Assembly (NCBI GenBank): GCA_934358405.1
Contig: CAKRKL010000070.1
Location: forward strand, 1-10,969
DNA length: 10,969 bases
From: an uncultured Blautia sp.
GTDB lineage: Bacteria > Bacillota > Clostridia > Lachnospirales > Lachnospiraceae
Reading direction: 5' to 3'
Shown here: one piece after another, positions 6,018-10,969 of the stretch
Layout: the number at the start of each line of letters is the position of its first letter
Position numbering within the stretch: the stretch's first letter is position 1
Notes under the pieces: generated by a model
What the model was told of the DNA's origin: nothing
Seen by the model: only the letters and a program-made list of their open reading frames with translations
The model's database searches: none
Program-made: the position numbers and the translations under genes

Positions 6018-7449
6018 AAAGCGCAAAGCCAGAAATAAAGAATATACCTTTGTTTCCATCTTCTTTGGAATCATCTTTATCAGTATGATCGGGTATCTGA
6101 TTTATTTCGATGGCATCAAAAGCGATGATTTTATTAACAGCCCTTATAATACCAGGCAGGATTCTTTTTCTGACCGGGTAGTCCGGGGCAAGATTATGTC
6201 TGCAGACGGTCAGGTGCTGGCACAGACCAATGTGAGCGAGGACGGGACTGAGACACGTAATTATCCTTATTCCAACGTGTTTTCTCATGTTGTGGGCTAT
6301 GATTCCAATGGGAAAAGCGGACTGGAGTCAGAGGCGAATTTTACGTTGCTGACCTCTCACTCCTTTTTCCTTACCCAGCTGAAGAATGAGTTTTTGAATA
6401 CCAAGAACACAGGAGATACGGTTATTTCCACCTTGAATGCCAATCTTCAGAATGTGGCATATAATGCCCTTGGAGATCGAAGAGGCGCTGTGGTGGTGAT
6501 TGAACCATCCACAGGAAAGCGTCTTGTGGAGGTGAGTAAGCCTGACTTTGATCCCAATACCATAGCACAGAACTGGCAGACTTTGGTTAATGATGAGAAT
6601 GACAGCAGCCTTTTGAATCGTGCTACCAATGGTGCCTACCCTCCCGGCTCCACCTTTAAGGTGGTTACAGCCCTTGACTATTTCAGAACCAAGGGGACCT
6701 TTGAGGGATACAATTATCTCTGCGAGGGAAGCATTACCTTGGAGGATCATACCATTCATTGTTATCACAATACAGTTCACGGCCAGGAGGACTTTTACAG
6801 TGCCTTTGCCAACTCCTGTAACTGTGCCTTTGCCAATATCGGAGTTGATCTGGGCGGTGCTTCCCTTCGTCAGACTGCCGAGGATCTTCTGTTTAACAAA
6901 AGCCTGCCCTTGAACGCTTATCGGACCAGCAGCTTTTCACTGGATAAGAAATCCGTGACACCTCTTATTATGCAGACAGCTATCGGACAGGGAAATACGC
7001 TTGTATCGCCTATGCATATGGCTCTGATCACCTGTGCAATTGCAAATGATGGTGTGCTTATGAAGCCATATCTGATTGATGAGGTTGTCAATGACAGCAA
7101 TGACACGGTAAAAAAGACAGAGCCTGTTCCTTATAAGAGACTGATGAGCTCCAACGAAGCCAATCTTCTGGGTAAACTGATGAAACAGGTTGTGGATTCC
7201 GGTACAGCCTCCTCCCTTTCCGGCAGAAGCTATACAGTGGCAGGAAAGACCGGTTCCGCAGAATTTGATGAGGAAGGCCACAGCCATTCCTGGTTCATCG
7301 GTTATTCCAATGTGGATGCCCCGGATCTTGTGGTAGCTGTGATCGTAGAGAATGGTGGTTCCGGAAGTGAAGCAGCCGTGCCAATCGCAGGTCAGATTTT
7401 CGACACCTATTATGCAAATGTGGCAAATGCTGCTGCGAAAGGTGAATAA
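5941..7449 (+). CDS. pbpA: Class B penicillin-binding protein, short PbpA type (transpeptidase)
   Basis: This protein cross-links peptidoglycan on the outer face of the membrane as partner of the upstream SEDS protein. From the chosen start (502 aa) there is a basic cytoplasmic tail (1-36), one membrane anchor (about 37-56), a short N-terminal domain opening RVVRGKI, and the transpeptidase domain. Catalytic motifs are complete: Ser237-x-x-Lys240 (PPGSTFK), Ser292-Cys-Asn294 and Lys436-Thr-Gly (AGKTGSAEF). The small pedestal and motifs such as YPYSNVFSHVVGY and IEPSTGK resemble mycobacterial PbpA rather than large PBP2/PBP3. The start is uncertain because no ATG is available. I chose TTG at 5941, with GAGG (5928-5931) nine bases upstream, giving a 77-base overlap with the SEDS gene. 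A longer TTG start at 5890 would add 17 unlikely residues. Confidence 0.9.
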   Translation: MRDIDEKQQRERDRELLRQRQKEITKKRKARNKEYTFVSIFFGIIFISMIGYLIYFDGIKSDDFINSPYNTRQDSFSDRVVRGKIMSADGQVLAQTNVSEDGTETRNYPYSNVFSHVVGYDSNGKSGLESEANFTLLTSHSFFLTQLKNEFLNTKNTGDTVISTLNANLQNVAYNALGDRRGAVVVIEPSTGKRLVEVSKPDFDPNTIAQNWQTLVNDENDSSLLNRATNGAYPPGSTFKVVTALDYFRTKGTFEGYNYLCEGSITLEDHTIHCYHNTVHGQEDFYSAFANSCNCAFANIGVDLGGASLRQTAEDLLFNKSLPLNAYRTSSFSLDKKSVTPLIMQTAIGQGNTLVSPMHMALITCAIANDGVLMKPYLIDEVVNDSNDTVKKTEPVPYKRLMSSNEANLLGKLMKQVVDSGTASSLSGRSYTVAGKTGSAEFDEEGHSHSWFIGYSNVDAPDLVVAVIVENGGSGSEAAVPIAGQIFDTYYANVANAAAKGE

Positions 7450-7455
7450 TATGAC

Positions 7456-7653
7456 ATGAGTGTCAAAAGGTCTTTTGCCACTCATTTGATCCCCGGATTG
7501 CTACGCAGCTATGCTGCTCCCGCAATCCTCAAAAACATTCGTAATCCGCTCATTTTTCTTCGAAAAATGGCTACTTACTCATGTTTTGGCGGGTCAAGAG
7601 ATCAAAAATCCTCTTGCAAGCGAGCTTGCATCGGCTTTTTGACCTTTTGACCC
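7456..7653. repeat. Four-hairpin structured intergenic element, MITE-like
   Basis: Four stem-loops follow each other with almost no gap. (1) 7456-7485 has a 14-bp stem with one mismatch and a GT turn. (2) 7495-7528 pairs GGATTGC with GCAATCC, with an inner GCAGC/GCTGC stem. (3) 7530-7589 pairs AAAACAT/ATGTTTT, then GTAA/TTAC, then a perfect 8-bp CATTTTTC/GAAAAATG tip. (4) 7591-7653 pairs GGGTCAA/TTGACCC, then ATCAAAAA against TTTTTGAC, then TGCAAG/CTTGCA. GTCAAAAGGTC (7462-7472) near the left end is an exact inverted copy of GACCTTTTGAC (7641-7651) near the right. AATAATAT at 7445-7452 recurs at 7666-7673 as a possible target duplication. This is consistent with a non-autonomous mobile repeat or a structured RNA. 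A 64-codon ORF runs through it but looks like a by-product. Confidence 0.7.
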
Positions 7654-7696
7654 TGGTATCATCATAATAATATTATTCGCAAATCAATATTCCCTG

Positions 7697-7725
7697 TTGC
7701 CAGTTTTCTGAAAAAGAGGTATACT
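7697..7725 (+). promoter_or_regulatory. Sigma-A type promoter for the Nudix gene
   Basis: TTGCCA (7697-7702) and TATACT (7720-7725) are separated by exactly 17 bases, and each matches the consensus at five of six positions. Transcription would begin near 7732, giving a leader of about 80 bases. The leader holds only a weak GTCT/AGAC hairpin and the AGGAGG site. Confidence 0.75.
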
Positions 7726-7811
7726 GTAAACAGCTGATTTTCATATTAGGTATTGTCTTTTTACAGACATGACCATTTAGAAAAACACACGCATTACAGG
7801 AGGATTGCAGC

Positions 7812-8267
7812 ATGATAGAAGCAACGAGCTGTGGCGGTGTGGTAATTCATCGAGGTAAGATTCTTGCATTATATAAGTCTTACAAAAACCGTTACGAGGG
7901 CTGGGTTTTGCCGAAAGGAACCGTAGAGCCCGGGGAAACCCATGAGCAGACCGCATTGCGGGAAGTCAGGGAAGAAGCTGATGTGAGGGCCTCCATTGTG
8001 AAATATGTGGGAAAGAGCCAGTATAATTTTACAGTACCGGAGGACATGGTCAACAAAGAGGTACATTGGTATCTTATGACGGCTGATAATTATCATAGCA
8101 AGCCTCAAAGAGAGGAATTTTTCGTGGATTCAGGATACTATAAGTTCCACGAAATCTACCATCTGCTCCGATTTGCGAATGAGAAGCAGATTGTTGAGAA
8201 GGCATATCAGGAATATCTGGAGCTTAGAGGTGCCGGATTATGGGACAGGAAACAGAAGTATTTCTGA
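7812..8267 (+). CDS. Nudix hydrolase (Ap4A hydrolase-like)
   Basis: This 151-aa cytoplasmic protein would hydrolyse a nucleoside diphosphate linked to another group. The Nudix box lies at residues 36-58 (G36-x5-E42-x7-R50-E51-V-R-E54-E55), with the metal-binding glutamates intact. The usual glycine near the end of the box is Asp57 here (EEADV). The preceding WVLPKG (31-36) is typical of diadenosine tetraphosphate hydrolase-like members, so Ap4A or a related dinucleotide is a fair guess, but substrate prediction in this family is unreliable. The start is set by AGGAGG (7798-7803) eight bases upstream. It has its own promoter and terminator and so appears to be a single-gene unit between the cell-wall block and the sporulation genes. 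Confidence 0.9.
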   Translation: MIEATSCGGVVIHRGKILALYKSYKNRYEGWVLPKGTVEPGETHEQTALREVREEADVRASIVKYVGKSQYNFTVPEDMVNKEVHWYLMTADNYHSKPQREEFFVDSGYYKFHEIYHLLRFANEKQIVEKAYQEYLELRGAGLWDRKQKYF

Positions 8268-8285
8268 AGTATGCGAGAAAGTATG

Positions 8286-8318
8286 AGGGCTGCGTAGTTG
8301 AATTACGCAGCCTTTATT
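8286..8318 (+). terminator. Rho-independent terminator after the Nudix gene
   Basis: A perfect 9-bp stem, GGCTGCGTA (8288-8296) with TACGCAGCC (8304-8312), has a seven-base loop and is followed by TTTATT. The stem can extend by a G-U and an A-T pair. Confidence 0.88.
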
Positions 8319-8404
8319 GCACATAAGACACATTCAGATGATTTTCAGGTTTAAAACTGCGGGAAAGGGAAATCATTCTATAGTAAAGGAGTGTTGGAGC
8401 AGAT

Positions 8405-8716
8405 ATGCTGAAGTGGCGGGAAGATTATTATGTTGGCGAGGGCATTAAGGATGCGAAGAAGACGAAGAAGCGCATTGATACAGGCAGAATAGCAGTTGGC
8501 GTGTATCTGATCACACTGTCTGAGAATCCGGGAAATCTCCTGGAGATCATACCATCTTATATGCTGATTCAGAAAAGCTATTATATCAGATGTCCTGAGA
8601 TCATTGGTATGGCAAAGGGCAAGGACGAGGCTATCGATCTGGCGGTGGATATTGTGAAGAATATTTACGGTGAGACAGGGGCATTTCAGGTAAAAGACTA
8701 TTTTAAGAACAGGTGA
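8405..8716 (+). CDS. Conserved hypothetical protein, first gene of the ytfI/ytfJ run
   Basis: This 103-aa soluble protein matches no family I can name. It has an N-terminal WREDYYVGEGI motif, a basic stretch (KDAKKTKKR), a central hydrophobic strand-like part (VGVYLITLSENPGNLLEIIPS), then RCPEIIGMAKGKDEA leading to a C-terminal helix. No membrane segment or signal peptide is seen, and a single Cys63 sits in RCPEIIG. The start has two purine-rich sites upstream (AAGGAG about 13 bases away and GGAG at 8396-8399, five bases away). Its stop is four bases before the DUF2953 gene, so translation is probably coupled. Its placement suggests a link to sporulation or envelope function with YtfI/YtfJ, by association only. 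I recall similar genes in other Lachnospiraceae but have not searched. Confidence 0.85.
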   Translation: MLKWREDYYVGEGIKDAKKTKKRIDTGRIAVGVYLITLSENPGNLLEIIPSYMLIQKSYYIRCPEIIGMAKGKDEAIDLAVDIVKNIYGETGAFQVKDYFKNR

Positions 8717-8720
8717 GCGC

Positions 8721-9932
8721 ATGTTACATATACTGTGGATCCTCATAAAATTTATATTGATTCTTCTGGGAATCCTGCTGGGGCTTGTGCTGCTGGCATT
8801 ATTGCTGGTTCTGTTCTGTCCGGTGCGTTATAGTGCCGGTGCGAGTAAGGAGAGTGCCGACTTTAAGGAAGCTGAAGTACAGGCAAAGGTAAGCTGGCTT
8901 TTTCAGGCAATTGGTGTCCAGTTCTTTTGGAAGAACGGAGACGGCAGGCTGGTGATTACTTTATTCGGCGTTTCGCTGGATAAGATAAAAGACAGGTTGT
9001 CTGCTTTTGGAAAATGGCGTAAAGGGCGAAGAAGGCGCAGACGGCGTGCTTCGAAAAGTAACAGAAGGGCTGTTACAGAGGAAAAGAAGGATGCGGATAA
9101 ACAAAAGGAACAGATAAGTGAAAGCAGGATAAGTGAAAACCGGATTAATGAAAGTCAGATCAATGAAAATCGGATAAATGAGAAACAAGTAAATGAAGAT
9201 CAGATATATCAGAAAATGGTAGATGAAGATCAGATAGATCAGAAGCCGGTAAATGAAAATCAGATAAATAAGAAACAGACAGCTCCGGAAAATTTGAAGC
9301 TTCCACAACTGCCGGAAGAGAAGATAGAAGAAATAGAGAAGACAGAGCCGGAGAAGACACCGAAGGAGGAGCCGGAGCAACCAGAACCAAAGAAGTCAGA
9401 ATCAAAGAAACCGGGACCGATGAGTGTTTTATTTACCCGTATCCGGGATATACTAATCAGGATCATAAGATTTCCTGGTACTATATGGAGGAAGCTGACT
9501 TCCTTTATAAAAGGCATTCTTGCCAAACTGCAGCATATCAAAAAAAATATAGAAGAAATTCGAAATAAGCTGGACTGGTGGCGGGAATTTCTTGGAAATG
9601 AGAAAACAAAGGCAGCAATCTCCCTCATATGGAAGGACGCCAAAGGTCTGATTCATCATGTACTTCCTACCAGAATAGAAGGTCAGGTTACCTTTGGCTG
9701 TGAAGATCCTACTGTTACGGGAACCGCTTTAGCAGTTCTTGGAATGACAATTCCATTCCACAAAAATCAGATCCAGGTCACTCCTCTTTTTGACGGGGAG
9801 AACCAGCTTACAGGAAATGTATCTCTGAAAGGCCGGATTTACGGCATCATGTTTGTAAAAGCGGCACTTGAGATCTATATCAATAAAAATGTAAAATATG
9901 TCATCAATCGATGGAAGCATAAGGAGGAATAG
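8721..9932 (+). CDS. ytfI: DUF2953 membrane protein (YtfI-like) with pentapeptide array
   Basis: An N-terminal membrane anchor (about residues 4-32) is followed by a short conserved part (LFCPVRYSAG through LFGVSLDKIKDRL) and a polyarginine run (residues 103-109). Eleven tandem pentapeptides (132-186) and a Pro/Glu/Lys-rich linker (about 195-232) come next, then amphipathic helices and the DUF2953 core (about 330-395, RIEGQVTFGCEDP to ALEIYINKNV). DUF2953 proteins neighbour the gerW/ytfJ gene in Bacillus as well, which supports the name; the molecular role is unknown. At 403 aa it is much longer than Bacillus YtfI because of the low-complexity insertion. The start is ATG four bases after the previous stop, with AGGTG at 8711-8715. 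The next gene begins two bases after its stop. Confidence 0.85.
   Translation: MLHILWILIKFILILLGILLGLVLLALLLVLFCPVRYSAGASKESADFKEAEVQAKVSWLFQAIGVQFFWKNGDGRLVITLFGVSLDKIKDRLSAFGKWRKGRRRRRRRASKSNRRAVTEEKKDADKQKEQISESRISENRINESQINENRINEKQVNEDQIYQKMVDEDQIDQKPVNENQINKKQTAPENLKLPQLPEEKIEEIEKTEPEKTPKEEPEQPEPKKSESKKPGPMSVLFTRIRDILIRIIRFPGTIWRKLTSFIKGILAKLQHIKKNIEEIRNKLDWWREFLGNEKTKAAISLIWKDAKGLIHHVLPTRIEGQVTFGCEDPTVTGTALAVLGMTIPFHKNQIQVTPLFDGENQLTGNVSLKGRIYGIMFVKAALEIYINKNVKYVINRWKHKEE
9114..9278 (+). repeat. Eleven tandem 15-bp repeats inside the DUF2953 gene
   Basis: These encode 11 pentapeptides of the form [I/V]-[N/S/D]-E-[N/S/D/K]-[R/Q], for example ISESR, ISENR, INESQ, INENR, VNEDQ. The DNA consensus is close to ATAAATGAAAATCAG. 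The last six units also pair up as three 30-bp units (9189-9278: VNEDQIYQKM, VDEDQIDQKP, VNENQINKKQ), which suggests a later round of duplication. Units differ by point changes, so the array is not freshly expanded. Confidence 0.9.
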
Positions 9933-9934
9933 AA

Positions 9935-10309
9935 ATGGAAAATGAAAACAACTTCAAAGAAACAGTAAGCTCCCTGTTTAAAGGAATGGACGGTTTCGTA
10001 TCCGCCAAGACAGTGGTGGGAGATGCTATTCATGTAGGTGAGACGATTATCCTCCCGCTGGTGGATGTATCCTTTGGTGTGGGTGCAGGAGCATTTGCAG
10101 GAGAAAAAAAGAACAATGGAGGCGGTGGTCTTGCAGGAAAAATGACTCCATGTGCAGTACTGGTGATCCAGAATGGAACCACCAAGCTTGTAAATGTGAA
10201 GAATCAGGATGGACTGACTAAGGTTCTGGATATGGTTCCAGATTTTGTAAACCGCTTTGCACCTGGTGGAAGCGATGGTACTGAAGCCTCAGAATCTGAG
10301 GAAGAGTAA
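9935..10309 (+). CDS. ytfJ: GerW-family sporulation protein (YtfJ)
   Basis: This 124-aa protein fits the GerW family (PF09579), spore proteins needed in Bacillus for efficient L-alanine germination. Family features seen are the N-terminal helix (VSSLFKGMDGF), the strand AKTVVGDAIHVGETIILPLVDVSFG, a glycine-rich stretch (48-68, GVGAGAFAG and GGGGLAGK), and the core MTPCAVLVIQNGTTKLVNVK. The tail is acidic (ASESEEE). The start has a perfect AAGGAGG (9921-9927) overlapping the end of the DUF2953 gene, only two bases after which it begins. Pairing with a YtfI-like gene is the same as in Bacillus. This is the clearest sign that the host belongs to a spore-forming lineage, although the gene also occurs in lineages not seen to sporulate. 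Confidence 0.93.
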   Translation: MENENNFKETVSSLFKGMDGFVSAKTVVGDAIHVGETIILPLVDVSFGVGAGAFAGEKKNNGGGGLAGKMTPCAVLVIQNGTTKLVNVKNQDGLTKVLDMVPDFVNRFAPGGSDGTEASESEEE

Positions 10310-10400
10310 ATCCGTATACCCTGCTGCATGCTTCGCAGTGCTTAGTGGGCAGGACTTTGCATAAAATATAGTAAACCAAAGAGAACGGATGGAATAAGAC

Positions 10401-10538
10401 ATGAAAAAGGTTCTCGGGTTTATGCTGTTTTTTATAGGACTTGGTATGGTGATCGGAGTTCTGGTGTCAGAAACTGTGGCACTTCTGATTGCTGCAGCCT
10501 TGTGTCTTATATGCGGATATTATTTATTCTGTAATTAA
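10401..10538 (+). CDS. 45-aa small membrane protein
   Basis: The product begins MKKVLGFMLFFIGLGMVIG and is almost entirely two hydrophobic helices (about residues 4-21 and 25-42), joined by a short turn VSET. It ends YYLFCN. The short basic N-terminus suggests an inward start. There is a 91-base gap after ytfJ. TATAGT (10367-10372) could be a -10 box but has no good -35. The ribosome binding site is weak (ACGGATGGAA), which lowers confidence. The strong terminator begins at the stop codon, consistent with a real gene end. Small two-helix proteins of this type are common in Clostridia and their functions are mostly unknown. Confidence 0.65.
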   Translation: MKKVLGFMLFFIGLGMVIGVLVSETVALLIAAALCLICGYYLFCN

Positions 10539-10581
10539 AACAGGCGTAGAAGGATGGCTTATCCTTTCTGCGCCTGTTTTT
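10537..10581 (+). terminator. Strong, nearly symmetric terminator after the small membrane gene
   Basis: AAAACAGGCG (10537-10546) pairs with CGCCTGTTTT (part of 10571-10580), and the stem continues through AGAAGGAT/ATCCTTTCT with one G-U pair and one bulge, to a short loop. It ends in five T residues (10577-10581). The A-run on the left arm means it could also act for transcripts from the other strand. Confidence 0.9.
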
Positions 10582-10596
10582 CAGTGTTTAACCAAA

Positions 10597-10677
10597 TCAG
10601 GTAAGCCCCCCTGGAGCGGCTGCGAAAAGCAGCAGCAGGCAGCGAAGTGGACCTGGGGATCTGGAATATCCGCCTGA
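10597..10677. other. GC-rich foldable stretch of unknown nature
   Basis: Nested pairings TCAGG/CCTGA (10597-10601 with 10673-10677), CCCC/GGGG (near 10607 and 10655-10658) and GCTGC/GCAGC (10619-10623 with 10629-10633, loop GAAAA) lie between two terminators in a stretch more GC-rich than its surroundings. No promoter or ORF of its own is convincing. It may be a small RNA, a repeat or a gene remnant. Confidence 0.3.
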
Positions 10678-10688
10678 CATATTCAGAC

Positions 10689-10718
10689 AAAAAAACAGCC
10701 CTCACAAAATGTGAGGGC
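10689..10718 (-). terminator. Rho-independent terminator of rpmB
   Basis: Read on the minus strand, GCCCTCACA pairs perfectly with TGTGAGGGC around a three-base loop. After two more bases it is followed by seven T residues (the A-run at 10689-10695 on the + strand). It lies ten bases past the rpmB stop codon. Confidence 0.93.
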
Positions 10719-10727
10719 GGGTGTTAC

Positions 10728-10913
10728 TTAGGCTCTTTCAACGTTTCCGGATCTTAAGCAGGAAGTACATACGTACATCTTCTTAGCTCCGCCTTCGGTT
10801 TTAACCTTAACGGATTTTACGTTTGATTTCCACATCTTATTGGATCTTCTATGGGAATGACTCACATTATTTCCGAAATGAGCACCTTTTTCACAAATTG
10901 CGCATTTAGCCAT
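10728..10913 (-). CDS. rpmB: 50S ribosomal protein L28
   Basis: This 61-aa protein of the large ribosomal subunit is the zinc-binding (C+) form. Cys4-x-x-Cys7 at the start (MAKCAICEKG) and Cys49-x-x-Cys52 near the end (CTSCLRSG) form the metal site. The core is basic, with GNNVSHSHRRSNKMWKSN and VKVKTEGGAKKMYVCTSC, as in Firmicute L28. Length is normal. The start is fixed by AAGGAGGTG upstream on the minus strand (about 10919-10927). It is a single-gene unit with its own terminator, converging on the sporulation-gene unit. In many Firmicutes rpmB stands opposite an Asp23-family gene, so that gene may lie just beyond the window end. This is an expectation, not seen here. Confidence 0.97.
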   Translation of the reverse strand: MAKCAICEKGAHFGNNVSHSHRRSNKMWKSNVKSVKVKTEGGAKKMYVCTSCLRSGNVERA

Positions 10914-10950
10914 GATAGCACCTCCTTGACGCTTTTTTTCAACAGTTCAT

Positions 10951-10959
10951 ATTTTAACA
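10951..10959 (-). promoter_or_regulatory. Possible extended -10 box for rpmB
   Basis: On the minus strand TGTTAAAAT gives a TG-N extended -10 with TAAAAT at 10951-10956. The matching -35 would lie beyond the window end, so it cannot be checked. Confidence 0.35.
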
Positions 10960-10969
10960 GAAGAAAATA

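Noticed and set aside
4776..6074. A 432-codon open frame on the minus strand opposite the SEDS gene
   Set aside because: It is entirely antisense to a gene with strong family motifs. Its translation is rich in His, Cys, Gln and Lys without any recognisable motif, which is typical of an antisense shadow of a membrane protein gene.
7456..7650. A 64-codon ORF starting MSVKRSFATH with an AGGTGA upstream
   Set aside because: It coincides with the four-hairpin element, and its codons are dictated by inverted repeats. The upstream purine site belongs to the pbpA 3' end. I treat it as a by-product of the repeat.
8350..8384. Possible promoter TTTAAA / TATAGT before the 103-aa gene
   Set aside because: The spacing is 23 bases and no better -35 exists at 16-18 bases from TATAGT, so the promoter for this run stays undefined.
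9114..9278. CRISPR-like array
   Set aside because: The 15-bp repeats are contiguous without spacers, are in frame within a gene and encode pentapeptides, so they are coding repeats.
10318..10352. Possible hairpin after ytfJ (CTGC/GCAG around TGCATGC)
   Set aside because: The stem is only four to five pairs, with a large loop and no T tract, so it cannot be supported as a terminator.
10489..10677. A 62-codon ORF running through the terminator after the small membrane gene
   Set aside because: It crosses a strong terminator and overlaps the better supported 45-aa frame. Composition and position look accidental.

Overview
The window looks like a chromosomal segment of a spore-forming, Gram-positive anaerobe of the Clostridia, most probably Lachnospiraceae. 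This is inferred from gene content and style, not from a database search. The evidence is purine-rich AGGAGG-type ribosome binding sites, several TTG starts, a GerW/YtfJ-type sporulation gene beside its YtfI-like partner, a zinc-ribbon L28 protein, and a ZapA - peptidase U32 - SEDS - PBP gene string.

Layout. Positions 1-1753 are one end of an integrated mobile element: a 99-aa unknown gene, two related microproteins of 36 and 32 aa, and a complete tyrosine integrase closed by a strong terminator that overlaps its stop codon. The element probably ends between the terminator and about 1880. The boundary region carries short direct repeats and is followed by the 5' region of zapA. From 1982 to 7449 lies a cell-envelope and division block, all on the + strand: zapA, a terminator-like hairpin, a long U32/DUF3656 protein with two cysteine clusters, a SEDS glycosyltransferase (RodA/FtsW family), and a class B penicillin-binding protein of the short PbpA type whose start is nested in the end of the SEDS gene. 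Positions 7450-7811 have no gene. They hold a ~200-bp element made of four consecutive hairpins, with inverted ends and a possible 8-bp target duplication, then a clean sigma-A-type promoter for a Nudix hydrolase gene (7812-8267) that has its own terminator. Positions 8405-10309 form a tight three-gene run: an unknown 103-aa protein, a YtfI-like DUF2953 membrane protein with eleven tandem pentapeptides, and GerW/YtfJ. A 45-aa two-helix membrane protein and a strong terminator follow. After a short GC-rich foldable stretch, rpmB (L28) is encoded on the minus strand with its own terminator, so the two transcription units converge.

How the genes fit together. ZapA would stabilise FtsZ filaments, and the SEDS/PBP pair would polymerise and cross-link peptidoglycan. 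The YtfI/YtfJ pair points to spore coat or germination functions. The U32 protein is most likely an RNA-modification enzyme despite its peptidase name.

No clearly new defence or biosynthetic system is visible. The least explained items are the 7456-7653 structured element, the pentapeptide array in the DUF2953 protein, the unknown first gene of the ytfI/ytfJ run, and the paired microproteins beside the integrase. No tRNA, rRNA or CRISPR array was seen.
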